Source: Branchiostoma floridae
Lineage: Eukaryota > Chordata > Leptocardii > Amphioxiformes > Branchiostomatidae
DNA length: 64,000 nucleotides
Assembly: GCF_000003815.2 (NCBI RefSeq)
Contig: NC_049984.1
Location: forward strand, 4,750,959 to 4,814,958
Reading direction: 5' to 3'
Below are positions 46,237 to 59,100 of this stretch, in pieces. Each line of letters starts with the position of its first letter. Within the stretch, counting starts at the first letter, position 1. The notes beneath the pieces are model-generated. The model searched no databases and was not told the origin of the DNA. It was given only the letters and a program-made list of their open reading frames with translations. A program made the position numbers and the translations under genes.

Positions 46237-46414
46237 TAGCCTGGGTACCATCCGAATAATAGTTTGCTCCGACGTTTATTACTAGTATACACTATATACA
46301 GTCACTTCTCGCTCCGACTTTTATTATATACTATCTTAATACAGTCGCCTCTCTGCTATCGGGTAGCAGAAGCGAATATAGGAGCGACCTACAACCCGGA
46401 TGGTTCCCAGGCTA
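46237..46414. mobile_element. MITE with AGCCTGGGTACCATCCG termini
   Basis: TAGCCTGGGTACCATCCGAA at the left and CCGGATGGTTCCCAGGCTA at the right. Half copies are at about 47037-47096 and 22119. Confidence 0.85.
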
Positions 46415-46429
46415 ACAGGATTTATCATT

Positions 46430-46640
46430 TGCATAGTGAAATGTTCGCGGTGATTTTGTTTTCGCGATTTCCATGGTGACCCCTTACCACGAGATCAAAA
46501 CACCGCAAATATAAGTCAATGTGTTTGTAATCCTACTATACTACAGAATTGTTTCAACACCGAACGTCAAATCATGAAAGACCACGAAAATCTCCTTATT
46601 CAATATTCCACGAATTAAAGCCACCTCGAATATAAATGCA
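46430..46640. repeat. TTCGCGG-family MITE relative
   Basis: AATGTTCGCGGTGATTTTG and CACCTCGAATATAAATGCAT resemble the termini of 8902-9105. Confidence 0.5.
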
Positions 46641-47239
46641 TTTTTAAGCAAGCAAGCAAAGAAGTCTGGTAAAGCCTAGCTTCCGCAGTGGTTCAAGCTA
46701 GCCGGCCGTCTTGAAATGACATAAACAAACCCATAAAGTACTACATATATATCAGTACATGGTCAGTATCACATACTGGACGCACGGGCGCCTTACTGGC
46801 CGGAAAGTCGGAGCCCTTTTGTCCACGCCGTGATCCCCTTTTTCCAAGAAACTTTCTCTGCCGGGCGACGATAAGGCCGAGTAATATACCCGGGTAGTGA
46901 GGGGGGATTAGGGAAGGATTTGTCAGGATTACTGCTGTCGGGGTGGTTTAGAATCGCCGCTTGTTCTCAGTGGAGTCTACTCTGGTCGAGTTTGCCTTTT
47001 GATTCAATAGAAATGGCATTTTCTATCAGCCTGGGTACCATCCGGAAAGTAGTTCGCTCCGGCGTTTGTTACACACTATATACAGTCGCGGTAGTCTTCC
47101 TTCTTTATCTTTGCTTTAAATTTGTTAAAAAATAAATGTCAATGTCCATATAAAAAAATGTCTGTCAATATTACTCATTTCAAATCAGTTATTCTAACGT
47201 TACTAATATAACATATTGGACTGAGATTACACATTCTTC

Positions 47240-47590
47240 TATCCATAGGTCTTTAAAGGTGGGGTCACACATGCGTATATATTCAAGTCCGTTTGAGGTG
47301 CGTATGACGCTCTTAGTCTCTATCAGGCTCCACAGGTCGCGGGAAACATAGTACAAATTGGACAAATATAGATACATAACATGTCAGATGAGTTAGCTGA
47401 CCGAGAAGTATGGTTAGCGACCCAGCTAACTCGTCTGACATGTTACCTGTTTACGTTTGACCAATTTCTATTATTGTTACAACGACCTGTGGAGCCTGGT
47501 GGAGGCAAATACTCCCATGCGCGCCTCATACGGACTTAAATATATACACAGGTGTGACCCCACCTTTAGGAAGGCCTGGCGAAGGCTACA
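47240..47590. repeat. Inverted duplication about a centre near 47405
   Basis: About 160 bp on each side, roughly 80% alike after reversal (GGACTTGAATATATACGCAT versus GGACTTAAATATATACACAG; shared GACCTGTGGAGCCTG and GTGTGACCCCACCTTTA). Confidence 0.85.
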
Positions 47591-47849
47591 GGATACGCAA
47601 TCTCCAAGCAGGTTTACTGATGGCATCAGATACTATTCAGTTCTGTATGGTCTCCAACGGCAACGCCAGTTGGATGCTGCTTTGGTCGTCAACTTATGCC
47701 AACGCAACGGTAAATCTGCTTGGAGATTAGAGGACACGCACGTCCTGACATGGCCGCCAGTTTCGGGATCGATTCAAGACTTAAAAAGTAGTCTCTTACT
47801 CTTCGAAAGAACAAAATGTTGGTCTCTGATATTCGGTAGGATAGCGAAC
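47439..47849 (+). other. Open frame of unknown nature across the right arm of the inverted repeat
   Basis: 137 codons are open from the TGA at 47436 to the stop at 47850. There is no ATG near its start. It includes NDLWSLVEANTPMRASYGLK and QSPSRFTDGIRYYSVLYGLQ. The mirror arm on the minus strand encodes a related but shorter peptide (RDLWSLIETKSVIRTSNGLE). Most differences between arms change the amino acid, which argues against selection. It may be a transposon-derived open frame or chance. Confidence 0.25.
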
Positions 47850-48080
47850 TAAGTAGCGGAGTAGAGATATGATAGGATTAATCCAGATATACCACGCTAA
47901 ACTAAGTATCACCGGGGACAAATCTTAATCTTTTATATGAATGAAAGTTTGAAACATCACCTGTTTGTCATTTACCTATCATGTACGCTACCTGAAACCA
48001 AGGACATTAATATATAGAAGGCTTCTATATAATATCCTTGCTGAAACTTATGACCGTTTTCAAAATCTTGTCCAGCAACT

Positions 48081-48700
48081 TTAATCTGTAGACAAACGTT
48101 TTTTTTTTCTTTCATCTAAAACCCCCATCCTATGATTGTTATGAATATAACAATAGTTGATTATTCTTTTCCAAAAAGACGTATCGTTATGAATATAACA
48201 ATAGCTGATTGTTCTTTCCCAAGAACGTGCCCTTGGGCCTGTAGTGTGCACCACAGGTCTCCATGCGCGTGCGCGTGGCAGGCTGCATGTAGCACGTGGC
48301 TGGCACGTGCAACACGTTATCATCAAACACCCTCGGTCACGGTCAGGCGATGTTTCTGTGATCGACATGTGACTTTTCTTTGTGGATGAATCATTAACAG
48401 TAGGGGAGGCCCAGGCATAGAAACTTTGGCACGGATGCGTTGAATTAAAATGTTTTAGAGAAACTTTGTACCAAAAAAAGGGATTTCTTGTTTTCATGAC
48501 GATTTGAAAAATACAAAGCAATTTGACAACTGAAGGAATCCAAAAGAGGCGGTGAAGTTTTTGACCTTCATCGAGGTACTTGACGTTCAGAATCAGAGAA
48601 ATGGCATTTGGGAGGGATAGGTTAAAAAAGCCTAGCGATGATTTAACAAACAGCAGGCACAACAAAACCGTATGCTAACGATTAGTATTTAATTTTCAAG
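48081..48700. other. No gene supported; tandem duplication and CACGTG cluster
   Basis: TGTTATGAATATAACAATAG is duplicated (48137 and 48186). At 48285-48318 GCACGTGGC and GCACGTGCAACACG form clustered E-boxes. The 194-codon minus-strand frame runs across both and lacks splice context or any known domain. Confidence 0.4.
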
Positions 48701-48702
48701 TA

Positions 48703-49865
48703 TGTGTCTGATATCAAAACGCACCAACCAGTGAAAACAATTTTTACTCTGTATGAAACCTTTCAGGTCTTGTATTTTTCAGCTACATATATACATCATT
48801 CAACTTATTTATCGACTCAATATCAAAAGTCTTTCTCTCTCATAAAAAGTCTAATGTCACATATTTGTTGGCGTTATTGCAAAGAAAAGGTTCATAACAA
48901 AAAATTAAATTTCATTGCAGTGGAATGTGGAGAACAAATACACGACACCAAAGTTCAATACTTTTCAGTGAATGTGAATTTGCGAACATATGAAATGGAG
49001 ACGTTTAGTATCAAAACAGCCTATAAATATTAAACTATAAATTGCATATATAAGTAATCTGTTGACATGAAGTTTGTAAATTTTTCACACATAAACAAAA
49101 GTATACATGACTTCCATTTTTGAAGTTGAACAAAAAAATCAAGACGTAGTCTCTAAACAAAATGATACATAGCCTCACGTTATATATCTTAAAACAAATT
49201 CGTATAATTTCACTGCACAGGTTCCAAGAACTTTTAACTGCCTTCATATTTCTCTTTATCTTTCAGATAAAAATAATATATTCTCAAAATGGTGATTTCA
49301 TCACAACCTGGCGCTATTCCACAATTCTATCACAATACTGGCCACTGGCTAGTAATAATACAGCTGTATTTTGTAACATTTTGGTGATAGTTTTTCTATG
49401 AAACACAAACTGGATACTACATTGCTCTGATTGGAACATGCACTGTTCAACTGCGCCCTCTACCCTCCAAATCTAGAAGTGCAGGATGGCAATAACTCCT
49501 CAATACAGTATTTACTTGAGATTCTTTCCTTTCATCATAATTCTCAACAATACTAAAATCTCCTGACCCCTAAGGCACCTATACTTTTTTTCTTACAATA
49601 GATGGTTCATATTTGGCAAAAATACTAAAGATGATGTACACATATTGCTTCTCAGTGTGTACATTTCTTTAAGTGTTGCAAAACAAAATAACTCACAACC
49701 TACCCCATCATAACACTGTAAGATATATCGAAGAACTGGTGATATATAATTCAATACAATCCTCAATCTCACAGTTGGATCATCCTAAACAATGGAAGAT
49801 TATCAAGTCTGGGCTATGAGCTTAGAAAAAATACTTTTCCCTTATTGAAATTAACAAGCAATAAT
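48703..49865. other. AT-rich region downstream of PMT, no gene seen
   Basis: Only short chance open frames occur, with no splice context and no recognisable domains. It may include PMT 3'UTR sequence. Confidence 0.5.
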
Positions 49866-50020
49866 ACAACAAACAAAACTCAACTGAAGAATGTATTGAT
49901 CCAAACAAACTCTTACGGAGGGGTTGTTTTTATGCATCTTGGAAAGTAAGATATCTCTACAAAACAAAATTCAACTAAAGAATGCATTGACTCAAACAAA
50001 TTCTTATATAGAGGGGATTG
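49866..50020. repeat. Direct duplication (about 65 bp) just downstream of the PMT stop
   Basis: AACAAAACTCAACTGAAGAA with its following 45 bp at 49872 reappears as AACAAAATTCAACTAAAGAA at about 49963, both ending in GAGGGG(A)TTGTTTT. If the PMT transcript extends here this is 3'UTR sequence. Confidence 0.65.
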
Positions 50021-50053
50021 TTTTCTTTGTGCGTCTTGTAAAGGAAGCCATCT

Positions 50054-50167
50054 TTACTTGGCTTTCTCTGCGTAGAAGAGCCCCCATTTCTGGTCCCCCA
50101 GCTCACAGCGGTGTAGCTTTGCCTTCCAGCCTTCAACAATGTACCTGAAGTCCTCCTCAGAAAACTC
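50054..50167 (-). CDS. PMT: PMT last exon with stop codon
   Basis: 37 codons plus TAA, residues 453-489: [20 protein letters not shown] and then a C-terminus [12 protein letters not shown]. The WGLF(Y/I)A ending is characteristic of PMTs. No canonical AATAAA could be placed with confidence in the 1 kb downstream. Confidence 0.92.
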   Translation of the reverse strand, partial: EFSEEDFRYIVEGWKAKLHRCELGDQKWGLFYAEKAK

Positions 50168-53100
50168 CTGGAGAAGGGCAGAGAGTTGGGAATATGCTGT
50201 CACACAGAAACCATGCTTTTGAAACATTTTTTTTTAATGGAGACCAACATGCTTTGGGCCTGCCAACACAGGCTGAAGCTGACATCAAACAGATAAAACA
50301 GCAGCAAAGTCTTCTGCTGGTAATGTCCAAGCAGAGGTTCAGCTCCGGCTGTTTTTTCAGGTGTTTTTGTCAGGCTTTCTATTTTGTACTGTTTTCTTCA
50401 TTTCCGTCGGCCATGAAGAAAATAGATGTAGTACAAAACAGAAACCCAACAAAAATGCCCCATGCAAAACACCTAAAAAAAACAGCCAGAGCTGAACCTC
50501 TGCTTGGAGAGTCTTTGCTTGGGGAAGATGATGAGGCATGACAGAAGGAAACCTATACCTTGATGAAGTCTTCCTTGTTGGCCTCTGTTCTGGCAAATCA
50601 CACATAATAATAGAATTCTTTTGCTCGAAGTTTAAACACATAGGAAAATGATAATTCAAATTTTGGGCAAGTGAAAAGTTGGTTCGGGCTGGTAAATTTT
50701 TCAGGTACTTGCCTGATAGGACAAGTAAATTTCAGAAAACTTGTTAAACTCTGATGACACAATATTAACAGATAATAGATAAATAATAACCTTGATGAAT
50801 TCTTCCTTGTTTGCCTCTGTTCTGGCCACCTCCCTGTTGAGGATGTCTGTGAACTGTTGTGTGCGATCCTCGGCCTGGACATTTATGAAACCAGCCTCTT
50901 CCAAAAGCTGAGGAAAAACACAAGACAATTCTTTCTTAATGTAGTCATTACAAACATTACTTTCTCCCTTTCCGAATCAAAAGGGACAAACACTACATCA
51001 TTGACTGCCTCAAAATTGCTTCATATAAACCTGTATAAAGAAAACTTAACACGACTTTCCTCACTTTACTCAAGTGAAAAATGAGTCGTCCCTCGAATAG
51101 GACGTTAAATGGAGGTCCCGTGTATGGGGAGAGCCATACCCCATGCACGTTAAAGAACCCCCACACGTGCGATGGTGCGGTGTGCGTTGGTGCAAATTCT
51201 TCTGTCGGGAGTTGGTGATTCACTTCAAAATCAACCGGATGGAGGCCTGGCGAACCTCTGTCTCGTATCAGCCACATGGTGAATTACATCATTCACCCGG
51301 ACGGGAGACCTGGCGCATCCCCGTCTTGTAATTAGCCATACAAAAGGGTATGTCACCCCGTAAGGGGCGGTATAACCCCGTCGTGTGTAAACATGTGCGA
51401 ACATGTTTGATCACGTCGACCGATGATGATGATGATGAAAGAAAAGTAATGAAGACCTTAGAGTCTTCTTTCCTTATGCCACCCAGGTATGAAAATTGGT
51501 ACTGTAACCTAAATTTGGTTGGGGCGGTTAAAGGCAGTGGGAGGAGAGGGGTAGGCTTTTCTTTCCAACATCATGCCCTAGACACAGTGGATAACAACCG
51601 GATAACAACCAACTGCCCCTACAGCCTTAAAAAGGCTATAGGGATACCTTTTTAAAGTCTTCAAAAACCACCCACCTTGCCATACTTTGCTGGAGAGTAG
51701 AGCGTGTACCCCCTCTGTGCTACGTACTGCTTGAAGACGTCAGACCACTCCTTGTCTCCGCAGCAGTAGTCCGAGATAAGGAGCTTACCTCCTGGCTTCA
51801 GCCACGTCTTGAGAAAAGAAGAACATTGTAAGAAAACATTCGAGAATAATCTCGGTTGATAGAACCAAGGAGGTTTAACCTCCTTGGTAGAACATAAGAT
51901 GTTGGATTTTTCTTTTACACAACCAGTTCTATCTCTTACTGTGCTGTCGCCTCAAAAGCGCCACCTACATCAGCTACATATGCATATAGCGGCGAGAAGC
52001 AGAACTCCATTTAGAAGCTCTGAGGAAGGTGTCTGAGAGACACCGAAACGTAAGCAGGTCAGAGACAGTACTGGTTGTGTAAAAGGGAACTCCAATGTCC
52101 TATGATAAAAAGGGTTTTTGCAAGAAAGATTCTAACACCACATCTTGAGTTTTCTTACCAAGAATCTCTTGAAAAGAGGCAGCTTGTCCTGGATGTGCAA
52201 GATGGTGTCTCTGCTGTACACCACATCGAACGTCTCGGCCGGGTACTCCCGCTTCGTGCAGTCACTGATCTCAAAGCGCACCTTGGAAAATGACAAAGGA
52301 GAAAAAACTAAAGCCATCTGTTGTAACATTAAAAAAATCCCCAACCAAGGTTGGCGAAGGTGTACGAGTAGCCTGTAATCCATCCTATTCTAACTCCATG
52401 TTCACTCCTTTGATTGTATTTAAGCAGAATGTGACTTCACTGACTTTGATATTTTTAAAATCATAGTTGGCTGGTGCTGACGACTACTTTACACTAGTAG
52501 GCAACCTCGCCAACTGACTCCCAACGACAGATATTGCTCCCACTAACTCCCAACCATGATCTGGAGAAGGGTGTGAGACCATGGTTGCCTATGTGTGACA
52601 AGACCTTTACCTTGGTGATATTTTCCTGGCTGGCCCTCTCTGTGGCAATCTCAATCATGTTGGTGGACAGGTCCATAGCAGTGACAACTGCTCCAAATTT
52701 CTACAAAGGGATGGAAAAAAACTTTTAGACAACCTTCGGAAAATAAAATTTTTCTTCTACCTTGCCATGTTCATTGTTTTACATTCCAGAAAGACTAGAC
52801 TATAGATACTTGATCGTCAATGATAATATTGATACTGTGATACATATGGACTTTACTGGTGTAAAGACTACAAAATGGTATTGTTTATAATCGTGAACCC
52901 AAGAAACCTGCTTAGACCTCTGTAGGTTTGATTGAACTAAAACAAGTCCTTTTAAAAAAAGCTGGCATTTTGCTAAGGTTTGCGTATGTGAGAGTTTTTT
53001 TTCTAGTTATTAGAATGTACTGAAGGCAGTCAGTCGTTAATATGTCGAATTCGCGACACCTCACACTCACTCACACTCACTATCCGGTTTAGAGGCCGTT

Positions 53101-56100
53101 GTTCCCTGTCTTGCAAGGGTTGGACGGCAAAATGCAAAAAAATTGTGTTCTACTTTAATCGGTATAATCAGTGATACACTACTAAACCTTTTTTGGATGA
53201 CTTGTTACATGTGTGATAAATTTACATACTATGATACTGTCGGATGGTCTATACTACTACCTAACAGTTATAAGGTTTCGTATACTCAAGGAGGTTAAAG
53301 TAATCTTATTCTAACTTCCTTGTTATACACATACAATGTACCTTTGCCATGTAGAAATCCCCTCCACCGATGCCACAGCCCACATCCAGGACATGTTGGT
53401 CTGGTTGTAGATCCAGCCTGGCTACAAACTCCTGGAAAAATGAACAAGCTATCAGAGATGGCAGACTTCACCCCCTAAGCACTCAGTGACACTTGGACAG
53501 ACAATGATATAAGTAATTGGGACGTGTGACAATACTGTACTGTGTTTGGTGGGGAATGGGGAAAACACACATACAAACTCAGACACAGAGTAAGAAAAGC
53601 AAATAACAAAACTTCACTCCTAGCTTGGTATGAAGTAAAAATACTCTTTTGAACCCAGGTTGCCAAGGCGGCAACCTGAGTCAAATGCCAGGTTGCCACA
53701 CTTCCAAGCTACTACTTTCTCCAAATCAGTTTCAACAGCAAAATTTGCACTGTGCAAAAAAATTCTAAAAAATTAAGTTGCGCCAAGCAAATTGTGGTTG
53801 CCTTTGCAAGTGGGTGTTTCGAGCACTGCAAATTTACCTCTGTAGTTTCTGGTCCACCGGTGCTGACGTAGCCGTACCCGAAGATTTTCTCGTAGCGTAG
53901 GATCCCGTTTCTCGTGTACTGCTGGGCGTCCAGGAACTGCTGGAAGGTTTTGTAGCCGTTGTGAGCCATGCCCTGCAGTCGGCGCTTCTTGATGACCCAG
54001 CAGAACTGGTTGACGTTCTTCTTTGCCTGCCGACAGAGATGGGGACATTGTTCAGGCCATGTTGATTTGATAATATGAATGACATCCTCTGGTAATCCAA
54101 AAACTGTAAATGTACTGTAATTCACTTTGTCTTCTCAGTACCAAACTTTCACGGTCTGAGAAAATTTAACTTGTTCTCGGAACTAAATGTTCACTATCGC
54201 GGCAAGTTTCCCAGAACTATCGTAGAGTGGAATTTGTTATCACCAAGCACAGTAGGGGCATCTTCTCTGGATAGCTTTAAAGAACGCTTGCAGATAGATG
54301 AGCTAAAGTTAGGTGTGATGGGTCATTCGGTGTAATATAACCAGCTGCTGCCGCGCCGCGTGCCTGCGAAGCTGGTGTGTTACGCCGAGCGGCGGTTATA
54401 CCGGCTATATAGATACAGATACAGAAGTGCACATAAAAAAGGCTGTGAATTATTTGTTATCTGTAATGATAAGTTCACATTACAGTCGTCACCGTGAAAA
54501 CCGTGAACATAACAGTACATTGAAAAAATCAGGAATTACAGTATTTAAGTTTGCAGGGATTTACTTTCGCGGTAGCAGGAAAATGGAGTGTTCGCAGTGG
54601 TTTTAAGTTCGCAGTGGTCACCTCGAAAACCGCAAACATAAAACCACCGCGAACATTTCTGCATTTTAATACAGTGTTACAGTCATGAATAAATGGGATA
54701 ATACATGCAAATTATTACTTCCACTTCAATATTTACTTTTCTTCTAAATTTTTCTAACTAATTTTTCATTTCATTTTATTTTTTTTTTCATTTTATTGAA
54801 ACTGCAACAAGGCCATACAGATTTCACCAATGATTTAACCAACTACTATATGGCGCCATTGACGTCACTCCAGTCCGTTCCCGCGCTGGGTCAAAGGTCA
54901 ACGGACATTGCTTCCGTAAACAAGCCGTATCACCACATCACTCCCCTGGGTGTCGCGTGAGAGGGTATATAGATATTCCCGGCCTCTGTTGGCTTAAATT
55001 ACTATAATTTTGACGTTTTAAATCGCTCCCCGAACTCCCACAGCTGCACTGGACTATAATTATCAAGTCAAGGTCAGAATTAAGCAGAAAAACAAGTGAC
55101 GACTGGATTATTATTACTCCGCCCCACCCCTCCCACTGCAAGTCGACGAGAGAACTTAAAAATCTGTGACACTTTAATATGTCACACACTGTCACATACC
55201 CACGAGCAAATAATGTTAAATTTGCTATTATGATTAGAGGTAACACAATGGTCACCAATTACAGAAGAAAAAAACCTTTAACGTTAGGCTTTCATCCCAT
55301 TTCAGTGTATAACATTTTACAGATTCAAGGTATTAAAAGATAACAGGAACCCGGTGTGAAGCCAAATCCCTGCGCCGCGAAATACTTGAGAGGTCAGGTA
55401 CTGCGGCTGCGCACTGCAGGGGAGGAGCAAGCATTTCGCAGCGAAGATTACTATGGCAACGACCTTTGTAGAAGCTAACAGATGTTTTGTAGTAGCCGAT
55501 TCGACAAACCTGTAAATTGAAAAACCTATTTTTCAAAAACTTTCCTTGTTTGAAATTTAACTGGCTATTTCACAATTTAATACTATATGAATTAATGCAT
55601 TTAAAGGGAACCTTTCAAATGAGCTATTTGCCTTCATTGATTTAATGGCATTGAAAATTGGCACACTCCATAAAGACCCTTTAGGAATCCTTAAGATAAT
55701 GATATGCAGCGGGAAAACATGGCACTGTTTTAGTGCACACCACAGCAGCAATCCTAAAGATAATGATATGCAGCGGGAAAACATGGCACTGTTTCGGCGC
55801 GCACCACCACAGCAATCCTAAAGATAATGATATGCAGCGGGAAAACACGGCACTGTTTTGGCGCGCATCACAGCTGCAGCAACTCAGTCGTAGTGTCCCA
55901 ATATTAACTAAGAGCCATCAGAAATGGTTACAGCAGGTAAATAAAAACATATGTTTGTGTCATTATTTGGCTAGCAAAGCGTGTAAAAATGAGCAAATCA
56001 GGACCAGTGTCTGACTCGAGTCTGACCAGATCGCCACTTCTGGTCACACGCCCAGCAATGGCGGAAGGACGATCGTTATATCATATCATATCTTATCAGG

Positions 56101-59100
56101 TATCAGTACAATGTAAGAAGATTAGACCCCGATTCCGTCCAAGGTGACCGAACTGGAACATCATCTGCTTATGAATTATATTTTACGCCCCTGAACTATC
56201 TTATTACTCTTTTTTTAGTCACACAAAGTAATAAAAGAAGTTGATGATAATTCTTGGTCCAGTGCACAAGTGTGTGTTGTCAGAGGATTGTTCTTCGTAT
56301 ATCATGTGCTGACCTGTCATATTCAAATGTAACTTTTTCAAAGAATATCATTCTAGGTTGAGTTATGACCGATCTTTAGATCCTTTCCGTTATACATAAG
56401 ACGGAAAAGAAAATAGAACACAAAAGAATTGTGCCCATAGTAAATATAATACAACATGATCAAAATATGATTACATACATGAGCTGCTAATGCACTGTTT
56501 ACAAATGCTTTGTATATCAGTCCAAATTAGGTGCTATGCTCTGTGACTGTGAGGCTAAAGGTCATCAGATTCAGAGGTGACCTGTGATTTCGGCGTCATT
56601 ACTTCAATACGATTTTGGCGCTAAAAGGGACGACCAATCCTTTCGTCAGTGAAATTGTCCATAATTTGGACAAATTTAGCTTTGTATTGATTAGATTGAA
56701 ATATTTTTATTAGTAATCATTGTATTTAGCGTCACCTTTTAGCCGAGCAAAATGTATGCCATATTCGAAACCCCCATGTGCACCGTATATCTCAGGTATT
56801 TCGCACGGCGCACAAATTTGGCGCTTGTATCTGCCAAATCCATGCTAGCGCATGGATTTCGCCAACGCAAGGATTTAGCTTGACACCGGTACAACTTTCT
56901 ATCATGTATAACGTTAACGTTACCTTTGAATCAAGTGTTCTCGTCCTAGATCCCCCCACGAATTCCCCGAACACGTCAGCAGTTGTAACGTAACGTTACT
57001 AGTTAATATTAACTCAATGACTATAGTAGCTAAGCTGACTCTGGACCCAGTATAACACACCACAAAGTCCAGCTGATCGCCGAAGCAAAGACAGCTGAGA
57101 AGGGTCAGGTGAGGTCACGTACTACGCAGTGACCACGTGGTCTGGTTGCCGCTATCTGTGGGAAATTCCATGACGTAACGGCGAAGAGCGTAACCGGTTG
57201 TCTCCAAGCAGATGAAAGATACTGCTCCGTTACACTCTTTTCTATGGTGGTCCGCGGTTTTCTCTATTAGGAAGACCAGCAAAAGTAACAATTGCCTAAA
57301 TTTACCCGAGAATTAACGATATTTGTTAAATCCTACTTTCAAACGGGTCTTGAAAAAATAACTTAACGTTACAGTCGTCTGCCTAGCAGCCTACCAATGA
57401 AGATGACTTTCTATCATTTATTCAGGTGCATTGAACACTGTATTCTTTGACACTTCTCAGAGGTTTTCAAGTAAAGACTAGTAGATCGCAATTTGAGCCA
57501 GGAAGGAGAATTTAGCCAAGACATAACGTTATGACATATGCTAATGACCTGCTTAACCCTATTACTTCCATTCCCGCAACTGATCGTCGTTGTTGCAATT
57601 GGTCTATGTGAAAGGAATTGAAAACAGGTGTCTTGCTGTGGCAGGTGTTTAATTCCGTGAACATCTGATATTGAAGTCACATATGCAACATGATATCGGG
57701 ATTCGAAGTTTGACCGCGCCGACCCAACTGAGTAAACTGAATGAACAACCAGGGATTTTCCATCACGAGTGTTTGGTGTGGTTTCTTTGTGCTTTGCAGA
57801 GAGCCTTGACAGATGTAACAATACAATGTTTGCCGTTTGGAACAAGGGCAGGGAAACCCACTTGTCAAAAGGTAATAAATCTTGTATCGCCTTGGTGTAC
57901 TAGTCTGTGTCCTCAAGTTCTGTACTTAGCTTAACTAGAGCTTACCAGCCAATGAGATACATCCCCTTCTGCGGTTGGAAGTAAACTTACCAGCCAACAA
58001 CGTAACGTAACGTAACTGCCAGTTAACGTCATTGGCCACCAGCGTTTTTGTGACCACATTATGTCATGTGTATGTGCATAGCCAAATCCCGTATTTCCTT
58101 GTAACTGTTACAGCAATATAGAATAGCCGCAATTGTATTTATTGGTCTCCTTCCATGGAAGAGACATCTGTCTTTAGACAAGTGTACAAACATCAACAAA
58201 CACCAGTAGATATTATTTGTGACTGTTTGCATGACTTGACTGTGAATTGACACATTCACTTTGAACTTATAGCAGCCACTACTTTATTCTGTGTTAAATA
58301 CATGACGTTATACACTACCGAGTCGTTCTTCCCTAAAAATATACTTTTATATTTAAAAAAACATTCGTAGCGTCATAGCATCAAGGGAATGTTAGAATCG
58401 TCCAATGTAACGTTGTTAGTGTATTATTGTACACGTTGTAATGCTTTGATGACAAAAGGGTTTACGCCCCAACCAGAGGTGTATATGGTGACTAACACCT
58501 ATAACCACCGAGTGAGCAAGGCGAACTATGGGTCTTGTATTGTAATCTACATCAGATACGAAATCCCCAAACCATGGTCAATCCATTCTGGCTAATATGG
58601 TAATATTTATGATGAATAGAGAATACAAAACACAGTGTAACGTAACTACGTATCACCCGAGTTGTTACCAGCCCGACCGACGTTGTAGCGTCCGAAACCC
58701 AGAGGGCAACCCGCGGAAATACTCCAAAAGTTGTGAAAAGTCGGCATGCTGTTAATGTTGTCCTCAAGGGTGATTTTTAACCTCCTTGTTGTCCTCAAAC
58801 AAAAATTGTAACAACATCAGTTCTAGCGGCAGAATCCGATGTTCGAATTTTCGACAGCGAACACGCGAAGCGCGTTCGAATCATTCGATCGAAGCCAGCG
58901 TTCTTTCATTCGTTCGGACCATTGTAGTTCTCAAGTGACACACATATGAAAGCAAGATTCCTTGCTGTTTCATGTGTTTTGTTATCTATCAGAGTATAAT
59001 TGTTAGAGGGATGGGTTGCTAAGCCTTTCCCTTTCAACGTTCTTTCCGAAAGACTGGTACAGCCTCAACCGATATGTCCAATCGAGGATTAAAACGAGGT

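Noticed and set aside
48081-48665. 194-codon open frame on the minus strand, one of the longest in the window
   Set aside because: It crosses a duplicated AT-rich segment, has no domain resemblance, no splice context and no protein-like pattern.
53712-54125. 137-codon frame as an intronless gene
   Set aside because: Only 53838-54026 is PMT exon; the rest is intron read-through beyond AG and GT sites.
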